A stretch of DNA of 43,711 nt from Rhizaria sp. SCN 62-66 (GCA_001724265.1 MEDY01000260.1:1-43711); one strand, 5' to 3'; positions 33,701 to 43,222 are shown, counted from the stretch's first letter. Translations and numbers: made by a program. The notes: generated by a model not told the origin, from the letters alone.

Positions 33701-33787
33701 GAACAGCACAATCGTGCCCTGCTCAGGGTTCGACCGCACGGAGTCACCCGTGTAAAGCCGGCGGCACCGGCCGGCCACGGTCGACAT
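20153..33787 (-). CDS. Seven-transmembrane TKL-type protein kinase with giant insertions (4544 aa)
   Basis: Single uninterrupted minus-strand frame, ATG at 33787-33785, TAA at 20155-20153. Seven predicted membrane segments lie at about 25-47, 73-96, 110-133, 146-166, 173-197, 211-231 and 236-258. The kinase N-lobe follows: glycine loop LLGQGSFARVYKG (368-380), VAIK Lys390, Glu408 and hinge MVMELC. Insertion 1 (about 450-720) precedes HLDIKSGNFLL (Asp778, Lys780, Asn783) and KLADLELS (Asp796). Insertion 2 (about 805-3140) separates this from VNWLAPEF (Glu3154) and AADVYSLACVLWEI. Insertion 3 (about 3190-4370) precedes QGWHPEPSLRPT (Trp4410). The order and motifs are TKL-like; the DFG motif reads DLE. 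The TM block suggests a membrane signalling kinase similar in plan to GPCR-TKL fusions known from oomycetes. Insertions are Ala/Ser/Gly/Asn/His/Gln-rich. Ligand and substrates are unknown; undetected introns inside the insertions cannot be excluded. Confidence 0.85.
24911..25039 (-). other. Cys-rich island in kinase insertion 2
   Basis: Residues about 2917-2959 hold ten Cys in some 43 residues (CCGSRSYC, CACAWC, CSCCPC), in an insertion otherwise nearly free of Cys. It could bind metal or be lipidated; no known zinc-finger spacing is obvious. Confidence 0.6.
26369..26464 (-). repeat. 12-bp tandem array encoding His-Gly-His-Ala units
   Basis: Seven perfect copies of gtgagcgtggcc (26369-26452) and one variant (26453-26464) within kinase insertion 2. 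On the coding strand this gives alternating HGHA. Shorter HGHG/HSHG repeats flank it on both sides (about 26345-26545), making a roughly 60-residue His-rich stretch with metal-binding potential (inferred). Confidence 0.9.
30533..30577 (-). repeat. 18-bp tandem repeat (Ala-His-Gly-His-Ser-Ala)
   Basis: Two near-identical 18-bp units plus a decayed third in kinase insertion 2 encode AHGHSA repeats. A second, separate His-rich patch in the same insertion. Confidence 0.75.
31187..31261 (-). repeat. 25-codon poly-Gln tract
   Basis: Twenty-five consecutive CTG/TTG triplets, read on the minus strand as CAG/CAA (Gln 843-867 of the kinase), about 50 residues after the DLE motif. The mixed codons suggest selection on, or ageing of, the protein tract rather than a fresh pure CAG expansion. 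Confidence 0.92.
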
Positions 33788-34551
33788 GTCGGGAGACAGA
33801 GAGAGTCCTACTTACGACCTGGCGGCGGCGGCGACGGCGGCGGCGGCGGCGCTGAAAGAGCGACGACGACTGCGGCGGCGCAACGTGGTAAGGATTGACC
33901 GGGCTGTGTGTAAGTGAGCGCGTGCGCTGTGCGACGGTGTGAAGCGACGCGACGACGAGTTAAGAAGAGTTCGCTCTTGCGTGATTAGTGTTCGAGTGCT
34001 CTGTCAGTCAGTCGCAGAAGCGAGAAGCAAGAGTTGTGTGAGGTCTGGGATAAACCGGAGGAGCGCTCGGATAGAGACGCTGCTGTGGTTGTGATGGGTG
34101 TCGCAAGAAAATCACAACAAGTGGGTTGTAAGCGGCGAGATCAGGGGAGGAAGGCGGGAGTGGAGAGGGATGTTACTCAAGTAGCGTCAGAGTCAACGTT
34201 CGGAGGTCAGCTGGTAGCCTTAACAGTAACATATAGAAACATAATTAAAGAATTAAATAAACATGCTCCTCTTATATCAGGGATAACTTCCTATTTTAAA
34301 ATATGACACTCAAATCTTGAGAAAATCTTACCCAAAAAAAGTCATCGATTTCTCCTCAAAGCCCCATCCTCCGCAGCCGGCTGGGCGAGGGCAAGGGTCG
34401 CTCCAAGGCTTGATCAGGACCAGAATAGAATTGTTTTTCTTTCTGCAATAAGCTCGTAGAATACGACCGCGGTTGAATTTTCAGCTGCAGTTTGATCTTG
34501 CTTTTTGGTCTCTTTGGTTTTACTCGACACAGTACAACCAACTTCGTCACG
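33788..34551. promoter_or_regulatory. Divergent promoter region of kinase and E1 fusion genes
   Basis: About 760 nt separate the kinase ATG and the E1 fusion ATG, which point away from each other. Next to the kinase start lies a GGC-rich imperfect trinucleotide array (about 33821-33853), probably 5' UTR or promoter. The remainder is mixed, then AT-rich near 34220-34340. No core promoter element is certain. Confidence 0.4.
33821..33853. repeat. Imperfect GGC trinucleotide array
   Basis: About eleven GGC units with one GAC interruption, some 35 nt upstream of the kinase start codon on the coding strand. It lies outside the coding frame as read. Confidence 0.7.
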
Positions 34552-37500
34552 ATGTACGCTTCTAAGCTTTCCCGTGCTGTGAGCGGCGCCGCCCGCGTGC
34601 AGACGACCCGCGCGGCCCGCGCCCTCTTCTCCACGGCTTCCCCGTCGCTGTCCACGGCGTCTTCGCGCCTGTCCGCCTTTGCGGCCACCCGCGCCGCCCG
34701 CGCAGCCCCTGCGGCGGCGCGTGGCGCGATCGACTGGACCATCGACGTCGCGTCGCCCGTTCCCCCTCCCGGCGACCTGCCCGCGCTGCGCGTCAAGGCC
34801 GCCAAGGAGACGGACCGCCTCGCGGAGGTCGTCCAGGCTAAGGCCTTTGCCACCTGGCTTGCTGCGCAGACCGCGACCGCGGACCCGGCCGCCAAGGCCC
34901 GCATCGAGGCCCTGGGCCTCAGCAACGAGGATATCAAGGTTGGACTGAAGGCCGCCATGATGACCTTCCTCCTCCACGTCGAGGTACGCTCTTTAACCAC
35001 TGTGCATTTTCACGATTGTGATTTCTACCTAGATAGATTCTCTCTTTATTTGATCATTTTTTATCTTTTTATCTCTTAGACTTTCAGTTCAATGCTCCAT
35101 AAATCTCCTAATCGCACTTCTCCCGCCCACACTCACAAAATGCAACTTTCCTCGGATCTTTGCTCTCCTCGCTCTCTCGCGCTACCACCTTGCAGTCCCG
35201 CGTCTCGTCCGCGGTGGGTCAGGGCTACTACACGATTGGTCCGTGCGGCGAGGAGCTCATGGGTGCCGTGGCGCTCGCCGTGCGCGACACCGACTCACTG
35301 GCGCTGCACTACCGCCATTTGGCCGTGCAGGTCGTGCGCCAGCTCCGCGCGGGCCGCGCCACCGAGGCCGTGCTGTTGGACCGCGCGCGCGGCCACACGG
35401 TTGCCGCCGCGGACCCCGTGACGGGCGGCGCGCACTGCGCCATCGGCGGCGGCGAGCTCGACTTCTTGGTCACGTCCACGCTCGCCTCGCAGGCGTGCCC
35501 CGCGGTGGGCCGCGCCATGGGCAACGGGCTCGCACAATACCTGGCCACCACCACGCCCGGCTTCAAGCCGCTGTTCGAGAAGGACATGGTGTCGTTTGTG
35601 TCCCTGGGCGACGGCTCGGTGAACAACGGGCACTTCCTTTCCGCGGTCAACCTGGCCGAGTACGCCGCCTTCCGCAAGTTCAAGTGCCCCACCGTCTTCA
35701 CCGTGACCGACAACGATCTGTCCATCTCGCTGCGCGGCTACGGCTACCTGCGCAAGCAGTGGCTCAAGCGGCTGCAGATGCCGCTCTTCACGGCCAAGGG
35801 CAGCGACTTCCTCTCCATCTACGAGGCCACACAGCAGGCCATGGCCTCCGCGCGCTCCAAGGGGGCGCCCGCGTTCCTGTACATCGACGGCATCGCGCGC
35901 CGCTTCGGACACGCCGCCACCGACCGCCAGGTGCGTCATTCGACATATCTCCGCAATCCCTCCACTTTATAGAATTACACTTTGATATCTGTGCTTATTT
36001 TAGTATTTTTCAAGTGCATTATTTGTTTTACTTCTTGAGGCTGACATATACCTCTTCAATTCTATCTATCTTTGTTTCAGGCCGCGTACCTGACCCCGCA
36101 GGAGATCGCCGCCTCGGCGTCGACGAACCCGATCGAGTCGCTCTCGAAGCTGGCCGCGGACACCGGCATCCTCTCCTACGCCGAGCAGTCGGCGCTGTTC
36201 GCCGAGCTCTGGGCCCAGACGCAGACAGCGTTCAACGCCGCGGCCGCCGAGCCCAAGATCGGCTCGCGCCAGTCCATGCTGGACCGCCTGGCCGTGCCCG
36301 TCGCGCCGCTGCCCGCCGCCGCGACGCCCGCCGCGGGCGCGGACGGCGCCATCCCCGTTCCCGCTGCGGCTGACGCCAAGGCCACGCTTGCGGTCAGCGA
36401 GTTCAACGGCACTCTGACCGCGCCGGGGCTCGTCCCCGCCCCCGCGGCCGGGCTGGCCAACACCGCGCCCGTAGCGGAGCGCGCGCAGTGGAGCAACGTG
36501 CAGACGCGCGTGGCGGCCGCGCTGGCGATTCCGCGCGTCGAGGCCGCCGTGGCTGCCGAGGCGGCGACGGGCACGCGCGACGTGATGCGCAAGCACATGA
36601 CCCGCGTGTTCGATGAGCTGATGACGGCGTACCCCAACATGGCCTACCTGGGCGAGGATGTTATCCACGGCGGCTACTACCTCGTCACCGAGGGGCTCGC
36701 GACCAAGTACCCGCAGCGCGTGCGCGACTTCCCCCCCGACGAGACCTCGCTCGTCGGCGCAGGCATGGGCTTCGCGCAGACCGGCCTCCTGCCCGTCGTG
36801 GAGATCCCCTACGCCAAGTACCTCGACTGCGCCGCTGACATGTTCTACGAGCTCGCGTTGTCGTCCTGGCTTTCCAACACCAAGCAGCCCAACGGCATGA
36901 TCGTCCGGCTCCAGGGCTTCGGCAAGGGCGTCTTCGGCGGCAACTTCCACACCCATAACACGCTCTACCTGCCCCCCGGCATCGACACCGTACGTAGAAA
37001 ATGTCCAACACAAAAATATTTCTCAGATTTTCAGAAATGAACTTATGTATAACTGTTTGTTTTAAAAGATAATAATTTCTTAATGTGTTGATATTCATCA
37101 ACATCCTTCTCAATTCCTTTAAACTCAACACACACTGGCTTTCTTCTCTTGCTTGCTTGCTTGCGCCCGTCCAGGTCTGCTACTCGAACGGCGCGGACTA
37201 CGCGATGGGCATGCGCTACGCGGCGCTGCAGGCGTCCCGCGGGCGCGTGGTGATGTCGGTCGACTCGACGCACCTGCTGAACCTGCGCCACGTCGACGTC
37301 GACGACGACGCCTGGCGCAAGCCCTACACCAGCGCCACCCAGTACATGGACTTCGACCAGGTCCGCACCTACGCGCCCCCCGCCGCCCCCGCCTCGGCCC
37401 ATAGTAGCGCCAAGAAGAAGGTCGCGGTTGTGACGTACGGCGAGGGCGTGGTGACTGCGCTGCAGACGCGCGCCAAGCTCGCCGCGCGCGGGCTCCCTGA

Positions 37501-37789
37501 CGCCGCGGGCTTCGAGCTCACGGTCATCGACTGCCCGCTGCTCTCCCGCGTCCCCGAGGGGCTCCGCGCCGCGCTCGCCGACGGCGGATTTGACGCCGTG
37601 CTCTTCGCGGACCCGTGCAAGGAGGGCCAGAACCCTCTGGCGGGCCACATCGCGCGGCTCCAGCTCGAGGGCAGGCTGCCCGCCCAGTGGCAGTCTGTCG
37701 CCGCGCAGGCCACCTACAACCCGCTGGGCTCGACTCTCACGTTTCTCTCGCCCGAGGACATTGTCGCCGCGCTCGCCAAGATGTGCTAA
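34552..37789 (+). CDS. Fused E1alpha-E1beta 2-oxo-acid dehydrogenase, mitochondrial
   Basis: Four exons, all junctions phase 0: 34552-34983, 35196-35930, 36081-36989, 37175-37789 (896 aa); donors GTACGC, GTGCGT, GTACGT. The ATG start gives a Ser/Arg/Ala-rich presequence without acids (MYASKLSRAVSGAARVQTTR) typical of mitochondrial import. The alpha half has GQGYYTIGPCGEELMGAVAL and a thiamine-diphosphate motif GDGSVNNG...DND (282-318). The beta half (about 550-896) has YLGEDV, GAGMGFAQTGLLPVVEI and GGNFHTHN, and ends in the transketolase C-terminal-type domain (KVAVVTYGEGVV, FADPCKEGQNP). Normally these are two polypeptides of the branched-chain or pyruvate dehydrogenase E1; fused forms are known in some bacteria. 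Reaction: ThDP-dependent decarboxylation of a 2-oxo acid and transfer to lipoyl-E2. Substrate (branched-chain versus other) cannot be decided. The linker (about 440-545) is Ala/Pro-rich. Confidence 0.88.
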
Positions 37790-38266
37790 GCGAGCGAGAG
37801 ATGACGTGCGATGCGATAGGCACTGGAACTTAAGCTTTGTACATGTGCATGCCTCTTAAGATGTATACGGAGGCATTTGTGCTGAGTCTAAACTGCGATT
37901 TGCGAATCAACGAGTCGATGGGAGATCTAAGTTGCAACACTCAGAAAGATGAGCTTGAGCACTGCGTCTGTCTTGTCTTTCCCTGTTTGCAACGAAGATC
38001 CTGCGTTTTTTATTGAGAGTAACACGACACTGTGATGGTGTGGCTGTTATGGTGGAGGAATGGTGTTGAATTGGTAGGGGGAAGGATTTAGTCGACTATG
38101 ATAATAATTATAACCTATATTTAATGTGTGCGTCTCTGAATGTTCGATGTTCTGTTTGAATACGCGTGTCTGTAACAAGTAATGTCACCGTTTACGTGAT
38201 GCAGTATTCACATTACAACGACGATGTAACACTTATGACGCTGTTGGATGGAGAATAATTTATAAC

Positions 38267-38272
38267 AATAAA
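38267..38272 (+). promoter_or_regulatory. Poly(A) signal AATAAA
   Basis: In the sense direction for the E1 fusion gene, 478 nt past its stop; rather far, so the real site may be another. Confidence 0.3.
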
Positions 38273-38300
38273 GAATCAAATATACGCAAATATTAATGTT

Positions 38301-38306
38301 TTTATT
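38301..38306 (-). promoter_or_regulatory. Poly(A) signal AATAAA (minus strand)
   Basis: Reads AATAAA on the minus strand, 133 nt beyond the stop of the SET gene, a good distance for its 3' end. Confidence 0.45.
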
Positions 38307-38438
38307 ATGAATCAAAACTAATGTATTATCCTTAAAAGCTATGTAAATATGTCGATTTAGTATAAACTTGCACATGAGGTACTGCAACTCAACAGTCAAA
38401 CTTCTTGCGCACAGTAGGTCTCGGCCGTTCGAGATAGT

Positions 38439-41400
38439 TTAGAGATAGTGCGCAACAACAAGCGCAATCACGGTCGCAACGGGCACCTTAAAGCTGTCCC
38501 TGGCAAGCCCCGCAAAAAGCGCCTCGTTCCCGCGCGCGCAGTCACTGCCGTAGCATACAGCGTGCTCCAGCGCGCCCTCCGCCAGCAGACACACAGCCGC
38601 GGTCACGGCGCGGGACGCGGGGCGCTGCGCCGCGCACTGCAGCGGCCGGCGCAGACGCCACAGACGCTCAGACTCGTCAGGTTTCAGCTGCTGTAGCTGT
38701 TGCTGATGCTGAGGCGTCGCAGCTGCAGCTTCTGCGGCAGTGGCGGCGGTTGACTCGGCGGCGAGTGCGGCGCGCAACGCTGCAACTGCACTGCGCAAGT
38801 GTAAGTACTCACGGGTATCACCGCTAAGTACCTTGTCACTGGTAGTAAGTGGCGCAGCGGAGGCAGACCATGGCAGCCAACCACACTCGAAGTTGTTGGC
38901 AGTGTTATCACAACGCGACTGTCTTGGAAAGAAAAGAGCTGAAACAGCAGTGTAATCAGCGGCGGCAGCAGCGGCGGCGGCAGAGAAAACGGTGCTTTGG
39001 TCACACTTCGCGCCATCAATCGCGGGATTTATGCCATTTGCAGGAGAAATCAATCCATTTCGGTTGGCAATGAAGAGTCTGACGATATCAGTCAGCACCG
39101 CAGGGCCGTCAACTCCAGTGCAAACCCGCGAGTCTGACTCTAAATGCAAGTTCGAGGGCGAGCCTGAGTGTGAATGTGAGTGTGTCTCTGCTGTCGGCGA
39201 GCGCCAACGCAGCCCCAGCGCCTGCTCCCACTGCCCCTCGCTCACTGGCGCGTCCCACAGCAACGCACCGCTGACCAAGCGCTCCTTGGCCACAACAGCC
39301 GGCAACACGTACACATCAGCGCCCTCACCAGCGCCCGCCGCGGCCACGGCCGCCGCCGCGCGCATAGCGCCGATGACGCGTTTGGGGTGATGCCGCGGCA
39401 TCAGCGCCCGCCACGCGCGCGCCTGCGCCAGCGCCAGCGCCGCGGCCGCGCTCGACACCACGAAGCGGCGGCGACACAGCTCGGACGCGGCCGCAACCGC
39501 AGCGCTGGCTGCCGTGACGGCGCTCTGAGCTGGATCTGCGGCCGCGACTGTCGCCGGCGATGTGGCCGTCATTGCGGTGGCAGCGGCGGCCGCGGCGGTG
39601 GCCTCAGCCTTGGCCCATGTGTCGGTGACTGCAGCGGCAACGAGCAGAGAGGCGTCGGTCGCGGCGGACACCAGCCAGCTCTGCGGCGGCGCCAGCGCAC
39701 GCGCCGCAGCGAGTGCGCGCTCGGCCTGCCGCAGCAGCAGCAGCGACGGGGGCACCACCGACGACAAGAACTGCCGAGTCACGCCCTCGGCCTCGGCCTC
39801 AGCCTCAGCCTCAGCAACAACGCTCGAGTTGCCACCGTGACCGCTGTGGCGGTGACTGAGACTGCGGAAGACACTCGCGTTGAAGACGGGTCTGGGGGTT
39901 CTACGGAGCGCGGTGGCGCGGCCGCGCAGCGGGGCGATGGCTGCGGTGTCGAACTGAGTCAGCAGCGGAAACACCGCCAGGAACGGGAAAGTTAAGCCGC
40001 ACGCGTTGCACGCGAACACGGGTTCCGGCGGCGCTGTCGCTGCTGTTTTCGCAGTCACTGCGGTTGTTGCTTTCGCTGTCGCTTTCACTGTCACAGTTGT
40101 CACTGCGATGGTGGGGTATCCGAGGCGGGGGGAAAGCACTCCGTGACAGCCTGGCGACCTTGCAGCCGTACTTAGACCTCGAGCCGTACTTGGACCGCCA
40201 CCACTGAGCGCACTAACGCCCGCCTTGTGGTGTGACGCAGCAACAACAGCGGCGCCCCGGGCCTGCGCGGATGCCGCCCATCCGGCGACCGCGGGCGCAA
40301 GCTCGCTCAGGGCGACGACCGTGAGCGCGGTGTCGCGGAGGGCGCGCGTCTCCCTACTGACGCCGAGACCGTCGCCAAGCAACGGTGAGCAGCTGCCGCC
40401 CCCCGTTGCTCCCTGCACAGCGCCGCTCGCGCTGCTAGTCTGCGTCTCGCTGTCGCTGTTGTTGTTGTTGTTGTTGTTGTTGTTGGATATAGACCGTAGA
40501 AGCGAGGTGAACCCGTCGCACCAGACGCTCTGCATCAGTGTATCCGCGGCCTTGCCAGTCGCTTCGGCTTCCGCGGCGTCGGCACACGCGCGCGCACTGC
40601 ACTGCTTTTGCTCTACAGCACCAGCGACAAGCAACTGCGACTCCGACGGCGACTGCGGCTGTGGACACTGCGGCGACTGCGCGCATTCTGACTGCGGACA
40701 CTGCTGCAAAAGCGACTGTGCGCGGTCGAAGTAGATGCGCGCAGGCGACTCTGCATACGCGCCGGGGTCCCTCGCGGCCTTCGCGGTGACGTCCTCGCCC
40801 AGCAACGCCGCCACCGCGGCGGTAGTTACACGCTCACCACTCGCAGACTCAACAGCAACATGGACAGCACGAGCACTATTGCCCGCATCGCCACTCACAG
40901 TGTTGCTGTTACTGCTAACAGTGCGTGCATTTGCGTTTGTGGTGGCGTCAGTGTATGCCTGGCAGCGCGCGCAGGCGCAGTAGAACCGATGCGAGCGCGC
41001 CAGGTGCTGCCCACGGCGCTGCGGCGGGAGCGCGATGTCCGAGTAGGCAACAGTGAGCTGCTCCCCGCGGCGCACCGCGCGCGTCGTCCGCAGTTGCAGC
41101 CGCGTCGCAGCGCCAGCGCCAGAGCCAGCGCCAGCGGCAACGACGGGGCTCCAGGCGCAGTTGGGCCAGCACGAGTGGTTCACGAGCGACATCGACACAA
41201 AGACACCGCGGCCCTGGCCCCCCGGCTGCGGCAGCGTCCGCGCCCCATCACTAGCACTCGCACCGGTCGCAGCTGCAGTCATCGCAGCTGCAGTCATTGC
41301 AGTCGCAGTCGCTGAGGCAGTCGCTGAGGCAGTCGCTGAGGCAGTCGCAGTCATCGAAGCTGCAGTCATGGCAGTCACAGTGACGTCTGCTGCTCCTGAT

Positions 41401-42101
41401 GTTGCTGGCGTTGCTGTCGGGAGCGCAAGTTGGAAGGCGTTATACGCGCACGCAAGCGCAATCTTGACCATTTCCTTGGGCGCCAGCTCCGGGCACTGCG
41501 GCGCCAGGTGGGCCAATAACGCCAAGGTCCGCGCGACGGAGTCTGGCGGCAGCGCGGCGTCGTCGGGGGTGCCGGCCGAGGCGGTGGCGACGGCGGCCGA
41601 GAGCAGCGTATTCAGCGGCGCGGACACCTCCGCGGCGGCGGCAGCGGCAGCGTCACCGTCACCGTCAGCGTTTGCGTTGCTATTGAGACTGTTGTTGTTG
41701 TAGTCGCGTGCTAGTTCGGGCAAGTGGCGTGTGTGGTCGAGGAGGTACGCCGCGGCGGCGCCGCGGCGCGGGAAGACGAGCGCGTCGTAGAGGCGCTCCT
41801 CCTCGGTCTGGTCAAGCTGCGCGCGCGCAAAGCGGAGGTAGAGGGCCTCGAAGTCGGCCCCCAGTGGGCATAGCTCGGTCAGCAGACGGCGCCGCAACTC
41901 AGGATCGCGGTTCGCCGCCAGACACGCCGCAGTGACCAGAGACGGGGGCTTAGGCAGCATAAGGCTAAATGCGGGCGCGGGGGGGCTCCATACCTCGACG
42001 GCGGCGCGCTCCTCGTAGCACAGGGCGCCCGCGGAGATGTCGCGCGTGGCAAACAAGCCGCGGCCCGCGCCTGGGACGCTGCGAACTTCGAACATCGGCA
42101 T
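38439..42101 (-). CDS. SET-domain protein, SMYD-like without MYND finger (1220 aa)
   Basis: Single minus-strand frame from ATG 42101-42099 (MPMFEVRSVPGAGRGLF). A second ATG two codons later is also possible. The SET N-part is VPGAGRGLFATRDISAGALCYEE (about 9-31). The core is FVSMSLVNHSCWPNC (Asn308-Cys311), GEQLTVAYSD (about 345-355), then HRFYCACARCQ, the Cys-rich post-SET type ending. This is the SMYD-type split SET; no MYND zinc finger is visible between the halves. A second Cys pair (FACNACGLTFPF) lies near residue 700. The rest is Ala/Thr/Ser-rich with Asn runs. Expected activity is S-adenosylmethionine-dependent protein lysine methylation; the target is unknown. It is about two to three times the length of typical SMYD proteins because of inserted low-complexity sequence. 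Confidence 0.85.
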   Translation of the reverse strand: MPMFEVRSVPGAGRGLFATRDISAGALCYEERAAVEVWSPPAPAFSLMLPKPPSLVTAACLAANRDPELRRRLLTELCPLGADFEALYLRFARAQLDQTEEERLYDALVFPRRGAAAAYLLDHTRHLPELARDYNNNSLNSNANADGDGDAAAAAAAEVSAPLNTLLSAAVATASAGTPDDAALPPDSVARTLALLAHLAPQCPELAPKEMVKIALACAYNAFQLALPTATPATSGAADVTVTAMTAASMTATASATASATASATATAMTAAAMTAAATGASASDGARTLPQPGGQGRGVFVSMSLVNHSCWPNCAWSPVVAAGAGSGAGAATRLQLRTTRAVRRGEQLTVAYSDIALPPQRRGQHLARSHRFYCACARCQAYTDATTNANARTVSSNSNTVSGDAGNSARAVHVAVESASGERVTTAAVAALLGEDVTAKAARDPGAYAESPARIYFDRAQSLLQQCPQSECAQSPQCPQPQSPSESQLLVAGAVEQKQCSARACADAAEAEATGKAADTLMQSVWCDGFTSLLRSISNNNNNNNNNSDSETQTSSASGAVQGATGGGSCSPLLGDGLGVSRETRALRDTALTVVALSELAPAVAGWAASAQARGAAVVAASHHKAGVSALSGGGPSTARGLSTAARSPGCHGVLSPRLGYPTIAVTTVTVKATAKATTAVTAKTAATAPPEPVFACNACGLTFPFLAVFPLLTQFDTAAIAPLRGRATALRRTPRPVFNASVFRSLSHRHSGHGGNSSVVAEAEAEAEAEGVTRQFLSSVVPPSLLLLRQAERALAAARALAPPQSWLVSAATDASLLVAAAVTDTWAKAEATAAAAAATAMTATSPATVAAADPAQSAVTAASAAVAAASELCRRRFVVSSAAAALALAQARAWRALMPRHHPKRVIGAMRAAAAVAAAGAGEGADVYVLPAVVAKERLVSGALLWDAPVSEGQWEQALGLRWRSPTAETHSHSHSGSPSNLHLESDSRVCTGVDGPAVLTDIVRLFIANRNGLISPANGINPAIDGAKCDQSTVFSAAAAAAAADYTAVSALFFPRQSRCDNTANNFECGWLPWSASAAPLTTSDKVLSGDTREYLHLRSAVAALRAALAAESTAATAAEAAAATPQHQQQLQQLKPDESERLWRLRRPLQCAAQRPASRAVTAAVCLLAEGALEHAVCYGSDCARGNEALFAGLARDSFKVPVATVIALVVAHYL
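41311..41346 (-). repeat. 12-bp tandem repeat, three perfect copies
   Basis: Three copies of gctgaggcagtc within the SET gene encode Thr-Ala-Ser-Ala type units between the two SET halves. Consistent with slippage expansion of coding repeats. Confidence 0.85.
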
Positions 42102-43222
42102 AAATAAATGTGTGTTCCTGCTTCCTAAAATCCGTCAAATAGAAAACGGGGAAATAAAACGATAATTTAAAGTAAGTTTCCTTCTTTTTTCCTTAATTAT
42201 ACTTTGATTGAATTTGAATAGAAAGTAGGGTCTACAAATTGAGCTAGCTCACTTTGACTGGTGTTTATCCAGTCGAGTGTGATGCAGTAACGGTTGCCTC
42301 CATGCGTGTAATGAGTCTCCATTGGTGCTCTAAGCACAACGCTCAGTTGATTTAAGTGTTTTGGCAACTGTCTCTGCTACAGGCCGCGATTTTAGCACTA
42401 GTTCAAAGCTCTAACCATGAAGCTATGGCCACTCTGTGTCATAACGGCTATCTTGACAAACATCATAAATTCAACTTCTGTTGCAGTAATGCGAGTGAGT
42501 GCAGTAAATCGCTGTCTTAAACGAAAACCAAAGTTTAAAATGTTTGTGATTTTTGTATTGTGAAGTTGGTTGTGCAAGTTTGTCTCCGGGTCTGCGCCCA
42601 CAGAACTCAACAGCAAGCTTTGATGTACTGTGCTGAGAACAGTCCGAGCACAATTATAACTGAATAACAATGCAACAACGGTGACAGTGTTTATAATCTA
42701 CTATATTAACGCAAGTATGACAAAATCATACTCTCGACGACACGTGTGCACGCCATGACGAGTGCCTGTGACTTGAAGAAAGTTGATATGTACATGTAAG
42801 CTTATTAATATCCGTCATAACGTCACCGGTACTTGAGGGAAGATGGTGAACCTATGGAGACAATACATAATATGAAATCTATTGCGGCGCTCGCCCTAAC
42901 TGCGACGACTTTGCTGGTCTCATCATATGAACTTTGTCGTTAATAATCGATGTGGGCGAGGATGAGCTCGAGATTACACATGGATCTCATGGGGTTAAAA
43001 GCCAAGTCACTCGGTACAAAATATTATACAGCTAAACAAGTGCTTAATTTAAAAAAAAATCTGTCGAGAAATCGTCCCCTCAGTTTTTTCTGAAGATCGT
43101 TGTTCAATAAAAAGTGATTGAAGTTCGGAAAAGACAATGACTGTCACGTAGCCCTATCAAATGCGGAAATAATTTATAATGTTAGATTAAAGTATAGGAT
43201 TGGGGTTAAAATGTCATGAAAC
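42102..43222. other. AT-rich spacer upstream of SET gene and tRNA
   Basis: About 1.1 kb containing the SET gene's 5' region. No coding sequence supported: short frames here have AT-rich, non-coding codon use. One hairpin (42250-42279) is noted separately. Confidence 0.5.
42250..42279. repeat. Inverted repeat (hairpin)
   Basis: A perfect six-base stem, GACTGG (42256-42261) with CCAGTC (42269-42274) around a seven-base loop, is extended by CACT/AGTG outside a small internal loop. It could fold as RNA or be chance. Confidence 0.4.

Larger units (their letters stand above)
37790..38438. other. Convergent 3' spacer with opposed poly(A) signals
   Basis: AT-rich DNA between the ends of the E1 fusion (plus) and the SET gene (minus). 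It holds AATAAA on plus (38267-38272) and on minus (TTTATT, 38301-38306). No gene or RNA seen. Confidence 0.5.

Noticed and set aside
36066-37013. 315-aa minus-strand frame opposite E1 exon 3
   Set aside because: Antisense of a recognised E1beta-coding exon; it crosses splice sites.
42398-42670. 90-aa minus-strand frame in the AT-rich spacer
   Set aside because: AT-ending codons unlike all genes here, alternative (non-ATG) start and no recognisable domain; random open frame.
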